From contig NZ_CP034161.1 in NCBI RefSeq assembly GCF_003860525.1, positions 2,046,001-2,110,000 on the forward strand: a DNA stretch of 64,000 bases, in the 5' to 3' direction. This document shows positions 7,911 through 16,017 of this stretch, piece after piece. The stretch is from Epilithonimonas vandammei (lineage in GTDB: Bacteria > Bacteroidota > Bacteroidia > Flavobacteriales > Weeksellaceae). The translations under genes were made by a program, and so were the position numbers. The first letter of the stretch is position 1, and each line of letters starts with the position of its first letter. The notes beneath the pieces were generated by a model. That model did no database searches. It saw nothing but the letters and a program-made list of their open reading frames with translations, and was not told where the DNA came from.

Positions 7911-8392
7911 AAGACAAAACTAAGAATTATTAAACTTCTCCCCAACTTTTGATCTTGATCCTTTATTATGCTTTATCTTTTTTATATTTTATTTGTATTT
8001 TTATATTCTAAAAAGCATAAGTTATGGAATCGTTAGCATATTTAATAGTTTGGATTTGGGCTATCTCCACAGTTGGAATTTCACTTTATAATTTAGCAAG
8101 AGCTTATTTTGCACTAACTCCTGTCGTAATTCATTTCACCTGTGAGGAACAATTTGAATGGTACGATGGCTTAAACCGTAATAGAGCAATCATTATCGCA
8201 TTTTATTCTTTATTGTCATTATTTATTGCATTAACGTATGGCGTATCAGTAGGTAAGTGGTCTACTTTTTTGACAGTTTGTAAATATAGTTTTTTCATTT
8301 GAAATTTGCATGCGCCAACCGAAACGGAATCGGGCTCTGCTGAGGAGCAACCTGAGAGGGATAGGTTGGCCGACGAAATATAGTTTTCAAGG

Positions 8393-8417
8393 GCACTGCT
8401 TTTTGCGGTGCTTTTTT
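8393..8417 (+). terminator. Terminator inside the IS3 left end
   Basis: Arms gcactgc (8393-8399) and gcggtgc (8405-8411) with a T5 loop are followed by six T residues. It is oriented to stop plus-strand transcription entering the IS from the host gene, towards the 3' end of orfB. Confidence 0.6.
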
Positions 8418-8455
8418 CTGAATTATATTTCAGAAGTTCATGCCTTAAAAAAACC

Positions 8456-9274
8456 TTATGCTGCCTCATATTCCGATGGGGTTTTAAAGTCCAGTGCTTC
8501 GTGCGGACGTTCATAATTGTAGTCTTCTATCCAGCGTTCCGTAAGGTCTTTTACATCCTGAAGGGAGAAAAAAAGGTTGGCGTCCAGCACATCTTCTCTG
8601 TAGGTTTTGTTGAAACGCTCGATAATGGCATTCTGCTGTGGCTTTCCTTTTTGGATTTTAACCCATTCAATGTTGTTTTTATCCAGCCAATCCTGGAAAA
8701 GGCCCGAGGTAAACTCCGGGCCGTTGTCCGTGCGTATTCCCTTGGGCTTGCCGTGCTTCTCAATCATGCGCTCCAAAAAATGGATGACCGCTCTGGACGG
8801 CATGGATGTACGCGCATCAATCCCCAGACATTTTCTGTTGTACTGATCAACAATATTCAGCGTTCGAAATCGGGATCCCCTCGCCAGTGCGTCACTCATA
8901 AAGTCCATTGCCCACTCATCATTTCGCTCCATGGGAACGGAAATAGGATTGGCAGGATTGTCAAACCGTTTCCTTTTCATTCTTTTGTAAAGCGAAAAAC
9001 CATACTTCTGATAGACCCTTCGGATTTGCGAAGAACCGTACCCCGGGTACTTTTTACGAACCTTCACGATGACTTTCTTGCGTCCCAGCCTGCTGGTTCC
9101 CAATATCGAGGTGATGGCTTCTCGAAGTTTTTCATCTTTTTCGGGCATCCGTTTTTTATAATATTTTGAGGTTCTTGAGCGTCCCATTACGCGGCACACC
9201 TTAGCATAACTTATCTCCGGTCTTTTCTCCCGAATATAAGCAATACAACGCTCCTTCTGATAAGGTGTTACCAC
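8456..9274 (-). CDS. IS3-family transposase OrfB
   Basis: The frame encodes 272 residues with an HTH_21-like N-terminal region (RPEISYAKVCRVMGRSRT) and an rve integrase core. The DDE triad is visible in DEWAMDFMSDAL, IRTDNGPEFTS and QQNAIIERFNKTYRED, with the normal Asp-35-Glu spacing. It overlaps orfA by 7 nt in the -1 frame. A6G at the overlap is the classical slippery site that yields the OrfAB fusion transposase. The first codon here is GTG, so independent initiation is less likely than frameshifting. Confidence 0.9.
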   Translation of the reverse strand: MVTPYQKERCIAYIREKRPEISYAKVCRVMGRSRTSKYYKKRMPEKDEKLREAITSILGTSRLGRKKVIVKVRKKYPGYGSSQIRRVYQKYGFSLYKRMKRKRFDNPANPISVPMERNDEWAMDFMSDALARGSRFRTLNIVDQYNRKCLGIDARTSMPSRAVIHFLERMIEKHGKPKGIRTDNGPEFTSGLFQDWLDKNNIEWVKIQKGKPQQNAIIERFNKTYREDVLDANLFFSLQDVKDLTERWIEDYNYERPHEALDFKTPSEYEAA

Positions 9275-9534
9275 TTTTTTGAGTTGACCTCCTTTAAAAT
9301 ATCGATGGAAATCTGCTGGTCCGCCACAATGCGCTTGAGACGGGCATTCTCCGCTTCAAGTTCCTTGACGCGCTGGAGTTCCGAAAGACTCATTCCTCCA
9401 TACTTGCTCTTCCAGTTGTAAAATGTTTGTTCGGAGATACCGTATTCCCGGCAGATCTCCGCCACTTTCTTGCCTTCCTGCTAGCTCTGGAGCATCCTGA
9501 TAATCTGAGGCTCCGTAAATCTTGATTTTTTCAT
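9268..9534 (-). pseudogene. IS3 OrfA (HTH) with in-frame amber stop
   Basis: The natural start is ATG at 9534, giving MKKSRFTEPQIIRMLQS, then a TAG codon at 9481-9483, then QEGKKVAEICREYGISEQ. Together these make the typical HTH_8/HTH_23 domain of 88 residues with a leucine-zipper-like tail (ELEAENARLKRIVADQQI). The stop removes the first helix. A re-start at the internal ATG near 9465 would yield a truncated 65-residue protein. This is a point nonsense change in an otherwise well-conserved gene. Confidence 0.8.
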
Positions 9535-9771
9535 TGCTTTTTTTCCAAAGTTAAAGTTAATACTCCAATTTTAACCTGTCTGAAAAAAGCAGCCATGTAC
9601 CACAATAAAAAGAATCAATTGTAAAAGATTATGATAGTTTTTGTAATATTTTAATCAAATGAAAATCAAATATTTAAATTGATTTTACAAATGATTTACA
9701 AGAGATTGAAAGAAAAAGTATTCAGATTTTAGAATCTCTTAATTCTAAATTATTAAAAATATAATTGAATT

Positions 9772-10746
9772 TTATTGATTTATTAAAGGCCCAAAAGTAT
9801 AATTATAATCTACTTTATCAATTCTAATTCTATCAATATTTTTAATCTGAATTTTACCATCTTCTATGGGAGAGCCAAATAAAGCAATATTTGGAATGCG
9901 TTCAGTTTTGACTCTACTAAAATACGAAGGGTAAATTATTCCGTCATATCCTTTTGAATAAACAAAACTTGAAATTTTTTTACAAATATCATAAGAATGT
10001 TCTTCAGCTCTAAAAAGATAATGTACACTTAAAAATAAGCTTTCAAACTCTGTATTATCTTCACTAATTTCAGCACTTAAGTCTAAAATTTTTAAACTCT
10101 TGGTAGGTGTTAATTTTGCTAAATATAAATCGTCAATTATAGAAACTCTGCATTCGTGCAAGCAAATTTCGATATTTTCTGACCCATAAAGAATATTCAA
10201 ATCTTTACTATCTAACCTTCCATTTCCTGAATATTCAATTGGAGGACTATCAAATTGGCTCTCATCATTTGGATTGGAAACATTTTTTCTTAATCTATAA
10301 AAATGATTTTGCTCATTAATTACTTTTGTTGGAAATTTTTCTATAATCTCATTTAATACTTGTTCTGCAGAATTATCTTGACTTTGTAATTTTTCTAATT
10401 GTGTTATTAGTCCTAATTTATATAATCTTGGTGCGTAATAAAAAAAACCAATTCCAAGAGTTTTTTCTATCAGTGGAACATCTTCTTTTAAGTATTTTCC
10501 AAAATCAACATCTGTTTCCTGATATTCATTAAACATTATTAAAGAGGAACCTCCATATTCTGACTGGTAATAACTACCATTAACAAAATATTCCCAAGAT
10601 ATTTCGTGCAAATTTTCTTTAGAAATTTTATAGCCGTAATCTTTTTGACAATTGCAACATTTTTCATTGCTTTTTAATCCAAATTTTTGACAAAGTAATT
10701 TTAAGCCTTCATTATAAAAACATTCTGAACAAATAGGATATTTCAT
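9772..10746 (-). CDS. Zinc-ribbon RES-domain protein (HEPN/RES N-terminal type)
   Basis: The product has 324 residues. The N-terminus carries a CxxC pair at residues 6 and 9 and a second at 30 and 33, which looks like a zinc ribbon. A helical section of about 120 residues follows that resembles the N-terminal domain often found before RES (HEPN_RES_NTD). From about residue 150 on, FYRLRKN, SGNGRLDSKDLNILYGSENI and ICLHECR match the conserved Arg and Glu of the RES fold. RES enzymes are known NAD+-degrading toxins of toxin-antitoxin systems. No antitoxin gene is visible beside this one. It sits in the IS-rich patch after the tRNA, and a defence or toxin role is inference. Confidence 0.75.
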   Translation of the reverse strand: MKYPICSECFYNEGLKLLCQKFGLKSNEKCCNCQKDYGYKISKENLHEISWEYFVNGSYYQSEYGGSSLIMFNEYQETDVDFGKYLKEDVPLIEKTLGIGFFYYAPRLYKLGLITQLEKLQSQDNSAEQVLNEIIEKFPTKVINEQNHFYRLRKNVSNPNDESQFDSPPIEYSGNGRLDSKDLNILYGSENIEICLHECRVSIIDDLYLAKLTPTKSLKILDLSAEISEDNTEFESLFLSVHYLFRAEEHSYDICKKISSFVYSKGYDGIIYPSYFSRVKTERIPNIALFGSPIEDGKIQIKNIDRIRIDKVDYNYTFGPLINQ

Positions 10747-10802
10747 TTTAGATTGTTATGAAAAATAGTAGGTAATATATAAATATACACAATATTTCCA
10801 AC

Positions 10803-10831
10803 AAAAAAATCCGCAGAAAACTCTGCGGATT
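10803..10831 (-). terminator. Terminator after prfC
   Basis: Arms aatccgcag (10808-10816) and ctgcggatt (10823-10831) form a perfect 9-bp stem. On the minus strand it is followed by a T7 run (10803-10809 read in reverse). Confidence 0.8.
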
Positions 10832-10838
10832 ATATATT

Positions 10839-12431
10839 TTAATGATGCTTAAACTCACTGATAAAATGCAGTTTTACATTTGGAAACTTTTCCTGCGTCA
10901 TATGAATCGTAAAAGACGAATCGGCTAAGAAAACCAATTGATCATATTTATCTCTCGCTAAGAAACGCTGTTTCAGTCTCGCAAATTCTTTGAATTCATC
11001 AGACTTTTCATCTGCTTCAACCCAACAAGCTTTGTGGATGCTGATTGGTTCATAAGAACATTTCGCACCATATTCGTGTTCCAAACGATATTGGATAACT
11101 TCGTACTGAAGCGCACCAACTGTTCCGATGATTTTTCTGTTATTCATTTCCAGCGTAAATAACTGAGCAACACCTTCGTCCATTAGCTGATCAACACCTT
11201 TAGCCAATTGTTTTGCTTTCAATGGGTCGTTGTTATTGATATAACGGAAATGCTCCGGAGAGAAACTTGGGATTCCTTTGAAACTCAGTTTTTCGCCCGC
11301 TGTCAGCGTATCACCAATCCGGAAACTTCCTGTATCGTGAAGTCCGACAATATCGCCGGGGAAACTCTCGTCTACAACTTCTTTTTTGTCAGCAAAGAAA
11401 GCGTTAGGAGAGGAGAACTTCATTTTTTTACCTTCTCTTACAAGAAGATAATTTTCATTTCTTTTGAAAGTTCCGGACACGATTTTCACAAACGCCAGTC
11501 GGTCTCTGTGTTTTGGATCCATATTCGCGTGGATTTTGAACACAAATCCTGTGAATTGAGTTTCTTCAGGTTTTACAATTCGTGTATCACTTTCTTTTGG
11601 TTGAGGCATTGGAGCAATATCGATGAAAGCATTCAGTAACTCACGAACTCCAAAATTATTAAGAGCTGAACCAAAGAAAACCGGCTGCAAATCGCCATTC
11701 ATATAATCCTCACGATTAAACTCAGGATAAACCGACTGAATCAAATCCAATTCCTCACGCAGAGTTTTCGCCGCTTTTGCACCAACCAATTCATCAATTT
11801 GAGAATCGTTGATATCATCAATTTGCAGAGATTCACCAACTTTCTGTTTTTTCTCTTCTAAGAACAACTGAATGTTATTTTCCCAAATGTTATAAATCCC
11901 CTGGAAGTCGCTTCCCATACCAATCGGCAGAGAAAGCGGACAAACCGTCAAGCCTAATTTCTGTTCTACTTCATCCAGCAAATCGAAAGCGTCTTTACCT
12001 TCACGATCCAGCTTGTTGATGAAAACAATCATCGGAATGTTTCTCATTCTACAAACCTGAACCAGTTTTTCTGTCTGTTCCTCAACCCCTTTTGCAACGT
12101 CTATCACAACAATTACAGAGTCAACTGCAGTCAGCGTTCGGTAAGTATCTTCCGCAAAATCCTTGTGACCAGGCGTATCCAAAATATTGATTTTGTGGTC
12201 TCTATATTCAAAAGCCAAAACCGAAGTTGCCACAGAAATCCCTCTCTGACGTTCGATTTCCATAAAGTCGGAGGTCGCTCCTTTCTTGATTTTGTTGGAT
12301 TTTACAGCACCAGCTTCCTGAATCGCCCCTCCAAAAAGCAGGAGTTTTTCCGTGAGCGTGGTTTTTCCCGCATCGGGGTGGGAGATGATTCCGAAAGTTT
12401 TTCTTTTGCTGATTTCTTGTTGTAAAGACAT
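10839..12431 (-). CDS. prfC: Peptide chain release factor 3
   Basis: The 530-residue GTPase recycles RF1/RF2 from the ribosome after peptide release. G-motifs are complete: SHPDAGKTTLTEK (G1) at about residue 18, RQRGISVATS (G2), DTPGHKDFAEDT (G3) and NKLDRE (G4). The C-terminal half carries the RF3-specific region ending in a QYRLEHEYGAKCSYEPI segment. Length matches RF3 (about 530) rather than EF-G. It is a single-gene transcript with its own terminator, bounded by the accessory patch on one side and an MFS remnant on the other. Confidence 0.96.
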   Translation of the reverse strand: MSLQQEISKRKTFGIISHPDAGKTTLTEKLLLFGGAIQEAGAVKSNKIKKGATSDFMEIERQRGISVATSVLAFEYRDHKINILDTPGHKDFAEDTYRTLTAVDSVIVVIDVAKGVEEQTEKLVQVCRMRNIPMIVFINKLDREGKDAFDLLDEVEQKLGLTVCPLSLPIGMGSDFQGIYNIWENNIQLFLEEKKQKVGESLQIDDINDSQIDELVGAKAAKTLREELDLIQSVYPEFNREDYMNGDLQPVFFGSALNNFGVRELLNAFIDIAPMPQPKESDTRIVKPEETQFTGFVFKIHANMDPKHRDRLAFVKIVSGTFKRNENYLLVREGKKMKFSSPNAFFADKKEVVDESFPGDIVGLHDTGSFRIGDTLTAGEKLSFKGIPSFSPEHFRYINNNDPLKAKQLAKGVDQLMDEGVAQLFTLEMNNRKIIGTVGALQYEVIQYRLEHEYGAKCSYEPISIHKACWVEADEKSDEFKEFARLKQRFLARDKYDQLVFLADSSFTIHMTQEKFPNVKLHFISEFKHH

Positions 12432-12585
12432 AATAAAATTTGAGATTGCAAAAATCGTGATTTTTATCGGATTCTGAAAATCGGTTTTGTATCTAGGATA
12501 ATAATATATAAATGTAAGTGATTATTTTGACCGAGCAGAAACAAACATCTCGACCGAGGTTTCAAAAATTACCTCCAGAAAAAAA

Positions 12586-13100
12586 TTAATTTTTTAAAGT
12601 TAAAACGATTCTAAAATTAATCATCTTATCAGGGTATTTAGATTGATTCACTTTCAGGTAATAGACCAGAACCAAACCTAGCAGTGCAATGCCAACGCTT
12701 AAGGGAAAATATAGGGTAGTCCAAATTGATCTGCAACGCTGCCAATCAAAGGTCCTGTTATTCCTAACGAAATATCAATAAATAAACCATAACCTGCCAA
12801 AGCAGAACCTTGGTTGGAAGAAGGAACGGTTTTCATAGCCATTACACCTAATGCTGGAAATATCAGAGAAAATCCTAAACCTGTAATTCCGGCACCAACC
12901 AATGCAAAATAAGGATGAGATGATAATGTAATAATCGTTAATCCCAAGGTTTCCACAGCCAGACAAACAATAGCTACATTGATTCCGCCAAAACGGTTGA
13001 TGGCATTACTGAAAACTAATCGGCCGGCAACGAACAAAATCCCGAAAACAGATAAGCACATCGCACCATGGAAAATTGATTTTGAAGCATTTTGAGATAT
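12586..13100 (-). pseudogene. MFS transporter remnant, 5'-truncated and frameshifted
   Basis: Only the last 150 or so codons of a major facilitator superfamily transporter remain. The segment FGILFVAGRLVFSNAINRFGG is followed by hydrophobic helices and by SSNQGSALAGYGLFIDISLG, a typical MFS helix 10-11 loop. The frame begins just after stop codons near 13100, so about two thirds of the protein is missing. A frameshift near 12700 then ends the frame early. One missing base there would restore LSVGIALLGLVLVYYL and a natural end at 12586. There is no promoter and this is clearly non-functional. Confidence 0.8.
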
Positions 13101-13149
13101 TAATTATTAGATAAATTTAAGGCGAGATTTCGTCATAAATTCTGCCAAA

Positions 13150-13260
13150 ATGAGTAACTTTCGGCTTTCAAATGAGCAGAAGCTGCTTTCTCACGAAAAG
13201 TTAGACGAAATTCTCGATTCAAGAAATATGCTGAACCCTCATATAAAAATTACCGTTTGA
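13150..13260 (+). CDS. Possible 36-residue small protein upstream of the methyltransferase
   Basis: An ATG at 13150 opens a 36-codon frame beginning MSNFRLSNEQKLLSHEKLDE. Its TGA (13258-13260) overlaps the ATG of the following methyltransferase gene (TGATG), a common coupling arrangement. The peptide is hydrophilic and helical in composition and I do not recognise it. It could be a real small protein, a leader for translational coupling, or the 3' end of a lost gene. Confidence 0.35.
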   Translation: MSNFRLSNEQKLLSHEKLDEILDSRNMLNPHIKITV

Positions 13261-14060
13261 TGACTAAGTTTCAGAAGTTAATAAAATCTATAAAACATAT
13301 TATAAAGCAGCCAAGTCTGCTAAATCTGATTTTGGATCAGAACGATATCAGGAAGGCAGAATTTCAGGAAAAATATTCTCTATTATTGAGTTTACCGGAA
13401 GTATCGCTGGATGACATCTGCAATGGTAATTTTCAGGCAGAAGTAGATCTTTTTATTTTAGATGGGGGCTCGCTTCCTACAGACCTGGCTCTGCTGAAGA
13501 CTTTGGCAAAGGGCAAAAATAACTATTTCGAAATCGGAACTTGGCGCGGCGAAAGTATTTGGAATATAGCCAAAGAAATACACGATTGCACCACACTGAA
13601 CCTGTCTAAATCAGAAATGGAAGCAATGGGCTGGAATAAAAAATATGCAGAACTGCACGGAATTTTATCAAAGAAAAACCCTAAAATCCTGCATCTGGAA
13701 GGCAACACAAAAACCTTTGATTTTGCAGGACTAAATAAAAAATATGACCTCATTTTTATAGACGGAGACCATTCCTATGAGATGGTGAAGCACGATACAG
13801 AGCAGGTTTTCAAACATTTGGTTCACGGTAATTCGATTGTGGTGTGGCATGATTATGCGTACAACCCAGAGAAAATCCGCTATGAAGTTTTCAAAGCCAT
13901 TCTGGATGGAACGCCGAAAGCATTTCACAAGAATCTTTACCATCCTCAGAACACGATGTGCGCGCTTTTTACGACAGAAAATTATAAAACTTCCAGTTTT
14001 CAAAGCCCGAAAACACCGGAATATTTGTTCAAGGTTAATCTGGAATCAAATAAATTCTAA
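13260..14060 (+). CDS. Class I SAM-dependent methyltransferase
   Basis: The protein has 266 residues from ATG 13260; a TTG one codon earlier is the only alternative. The motif YFEIGTWRGESIWNIA at about residue 90 is the glycine-rich SAM-binding motif I of a Methyltransf_24-type enzyme. KYDLIFIDGDHSYEMVKHD at about 165 is the acidic motif with an FIDGDH signature, and IVVWHDYA follows. The downstream gene starts at the base after its stop, and another glycosyltransferase follows with an ATGA overlap. The three therefore act together, plausibly in decoration of a surface glycan. The substrate is unknown. Confidence 0.85.
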   Translation: MTKFQKLIKSIKHIIKQPSLLNLILDQNDIRKAEFQEKYSLLLSLPEVSLDDICNGNFQAEVDLFILDGGSLPTDLALLKTLAKGKNNYFEIGTWRGESIWNIAKEIHDCTTLNLSKSEMEAMGWNKKYAELHGILSKKNPKILHLEGNTKTFDFAGLNKKYDLIFIDGDHSYEMVKHDTEQVFKHLVHGNSIVVWHDYAYNPEKIRYEVFKAILDGTPKAFHKNLYHPQNTMCALFTTENYKTSSFQSPKTPEYLFKVNLESNKF

Positions 14061-14972
14061 ATGAAATTTCTGATCGTTATTCCTGCTCACAACGAAGAAA
14101 ACAATATTTCTTTCTGCCTAGAATCCCTGAAGAAACAGAACTTTCAGGATTTCGTTTGTATGATTGTGAATGATGGTTCCACAGACAGAACTGCTGAAAT
14201 TATCAACAACTTTAAGATTCAGGATTCAAGATTCAGAGTTTTGGATTTAGAAACATCCGAACATTCTCCCGGCGCAAAAGTCGTTCGCACCTTCGATAAA
14301 GGTTTGCAAGCTTTGGATTGGAAGGATTTTGATGTGGTTTGTAAATACGATGCAGACATTGTTTTTCCCACAAATTATTTAGAGAAGATCAATCAGACTT
14401 TTGAAACCAATCCAAAAGCAGGAATAGTGTCTGGTTTGGTTTATATCAAAAAATATAAGTCCAATTCCGAGATTAAAAATCTAAGAAATCCAAACGAAAA
14501 TTGGTTAGACTTCAGTAATAAAAACGGAGAGTGGATTTTCGAAAATCTATCTTCCAAAAATCACGTTCGTGGTCCAATAAAAGCTTACAGAAAAGAATGT
14601 TTTGAAGATATGAATGGTTTAAGAACCATGCTAGGCTGGGACAATCTTGATATTTTATTAGCAAAAAAACACGGTTGGGACGTTGTTACGATTAAAGACC
14701 TTTGGGTAAAGCATCTTCGCCCCACAGCTTACAAATATAAATCTCAAAAGGCAGAAAAGCTCGGTCAATACTTTTATAACATTGGTTTGAGTTTGCCTTT
14801 AGCAATCATTTCGTCAGCAAAATCAAGTTTTAAAAATCGTTCTGCAAAAGAGTTTTTCATTACCATCAATTCTTTTCTGAAGCAAAAAGAACGACAAAAT
14901 CTCAGCACAGAAGAAATCAAGTTCATCCGAAATCTGCGTTGGAAAGAGTTTTTCAAAAACTTTGGTTTATGA
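14061..14972 (+). CDS. Family 2 glycosyltransferase
   Basis: The product has 303 residues with a GT-A fold. The N-terminus FLIVIPAHNEENNISFCLESL and VNDGSTDRTAEII are the nucleotide-sugar binding core. CKYDADIVFP carries the D-x-D metal-binding motif at about residue 95, and LRTMLGWDNLDILLAKKHGW lies near the expected catalytic region. It is directly joined to the methyltransferase (no spacer) and overlaps the next gene by ATGA. No membrane segments are obvious, so it should act at the cytosolic face. The donor and acceptor cannot be predicted. Confidence 0.9.
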   Translation: MKFLIVIPAHNEENNISFCLESLKKQNFQDFVCMIVNDGSTDRTAEIINNFKIQDSRFRVLDLETSEHSPGAKVVRTFDKGLQALDWKDFDVVCKYDADIVFPTNYLEKINQTFETNPKAGIVSGLVYIKKYKSNSEIKNLRNPNENWLDFSNKNGEWIFENLSSKNHVRGPIKAYRKECFEDMNGLRTMLGWDNLDILLAKKHGWDVVTIKDLWVKHLRPTAYKYKSQKAEKLGQYFYNIGLSLPLAIISSAKSSFKNRSAKEFFITINSFLKQKERQNLSTEEIKFIRNLRWKEFFKNFGL

Positions 14973-16012
14973 AAAAAATCGCATACATAGAACTCGATAC
15001 ACATGCCGAATTAGCGGCTAATTTCTATGAATCAACCAAAGATTCATCACAAATATCTGTTGATTTTTATTTCTCGGAAAAAATTTTTAAAATCATCAAC
15101 ATTCACGGTGAAAATATTTTCCTCACGGATAATTGTGAGATTCTTGAAACGCTGGGAAATAAAAAGTACGATTTAATTATCATTGGAACTGTCCACAGGC
15201 ATTTTAATCTTTACAAAACAATTGTTGGAAAATTCAAAACTGCTATTATTGTTCACAACCTGAATTTTACCAAAGCTTCCAAATGGCAGTTACTAAAAAG
15301 TATTTTCAAAAAAGATTTTAAATACAGACTAAAATTACTCCTGAAAGAATCCTTGCTGGATGCTCCGAAAGTTTATAAGCAGTCGCACTATCTGTTGGGA
15401 ATTGATGAGTTGATCTCAAAGAACAATAACCTCAAATTTCTACCCATTTATTTTAATCAATTTTATTCTAGCGAATCAGAATCTGACACTCTAAAAATTG
15501 TGATTCCCGGCACAGTCTCACAAAGCAGGCGAGATTATTATTCATTTTTTGAAAAACTAAAACAATTCAGAGATATCGAAGTTAATTACAAGATTATTTT
15601 ACTTGGAAAAGCCAAGGGAAAGGAATTGCAAAATATAAAGTTAATTTCATCTCAACTTCCACAATTTATTACTATACAATATTTTGAAAATAAAGTAAAA
15701 CAGGGCATTTTTGATGATTGGATGATGAAAGCTCATGTTTTATATTGCCCAATTCAAAAAGAAACTGAATTTTTCTCTATCAAAGAAATATACGGAAAAA
15801 CAAAGATCAGCGGAAACATTGGTGACGCCATCAAATATGCGAAACCTGCCATTTTTCCTGAAACTTATGCGTCAGATTTAAAGTTTATCATCAAAGAAAA
15901 AACGGATTTGCAGACTCAATTTTCAGAAGTTAGCAATCAGGCTTTTGATTTTAATAATTATATAAAAGAAAATATTTCGGAAGAATTAATCCAGTTATTA
16001 AAAGCACTTTAA
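14969..16012 (+). CDS. Glycosyltransferase-like protein (GT-B appearance)
   Basis: The ATG at 14969 overlaps the upstream TGA (ATGA), which fixes the start; an earlier in-frame codon at 14939 would sit inside the neighbour. The product has 347 residues. An N-terminal Rossmann-like half holds KYDLIIIGTVHRHFNLYKTI and AIIVHNLNF. A second half starts at LKIVIPGTVSQSRRDY and contains YKIILLGKAKG and a GDAIKYAKPAIFPETYA segment resembling the donor-binding region of GT-B enzymes. It has no close family I can name. The context (methyltransferase, GT2) supports surface polysaccharide work. Confidence 0.7.
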   Translation: MKKIAYIELDTHAELAANFYESTKDSSQISVDFYFSEKIFKIINIHGENIFLTDNCEILETLGNKKYDLIIIGTVHRHFNLYKTIVGKFKTAIIVHNLNFTKASKWQLLKSIFKKDFKYRLKLLLKESLLDAPKVYKQSHYLLGIDELISKNNNLKFLPIYFNQFYSSESESDTLKIVIPGTVSQSRRDYYSFFEKLKQFRDIEVNYKIILLGKAKGKELQNIKLISSQLPQFITIQYFENKVKQGIFDDWMMKAHVLYCPIQKETEFFSIKEIYGKTKISGNIGDAIKYAKPAIFPETYASDLKFIIKEKTDLQTQFSEVSNQAFDFNNYIKENISEELIQLLKAL

Positions 16013-16017
16013 GAACT

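Larger units (their letters stand above)
6532..7961 (-). mobile_element. ISL3-family (ISAon1-type) insertion sequence, 8-bp target duplication
   Basis: The element is 1430 bp. Perfect 23-bp terminal inverted repeats lie at 6532-6554 and 7939-7961, both starting ggatcaagatcaaaagttgg from the outside. The direct repeat tttattat (6524-6531 and 7962-7969) is an 8-bp target duplication, the size usual for ISL3. The left end is doubled: a second copy of the terminal unit follows at 6561-6589, 26 of 29 positions identical to 6532-6560. The transposase stop codon lies inside this second copy. Confidence 0.92.
8256..9596 (-). mobile_element. IS3-family insertion sequence
   Basis: The element is about 1341 bp and carries orfA and orfB. 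Imperfect ends are present: agtggtctacttttttgaca on the left and, read inward, atggctgcttttttcagaca on the right. The target duplication gta (8253-8255 and 9597-9599) is supported because excising one copy re-joins the host reading frame. An A6G slippery heptamer lies at the orfA/orfB overlap (around 9277-9283). orfA carries an in-frame amber codon, so this copy is probably not autonomous. Confidence 0.85.
8024..9634 (+). pseudogene. Small two-helix membrane protein split by IS3
   Basis: The 5' part (8024-8255) encodes about 77 residues. It has a hydrophobic segment at 5-25, a loop with HFTCEEQFEWYDGLNRNR, and a second hydrophobic segment at about 58-72. The IS3 element interrupts it after codon GGT. 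Removing the IS and one copy of the 3-bp target duplication restores one open frame that ends with TTIKRINCKRL and a TGA at 9632-9634, giving 88 residues. Read straight through, the frame instead ends at 8302 inside the IS. I do not recognise the protein. Confidence 0.8.

Noticed and set aside
8203-9169. Plus-strand reading frames across the IS3 region
   Set aside because: They are antisense shadows of orfB, which has full DDE motifs. They show no start signal and no recognisable protein pattern.
13523-14003. Minus-strand open frames opposite the methyltransferase
   Set aside because: The plus strand encodes a clear SAM-binding protein. The opposite frames have no promoter, motif or credible start.
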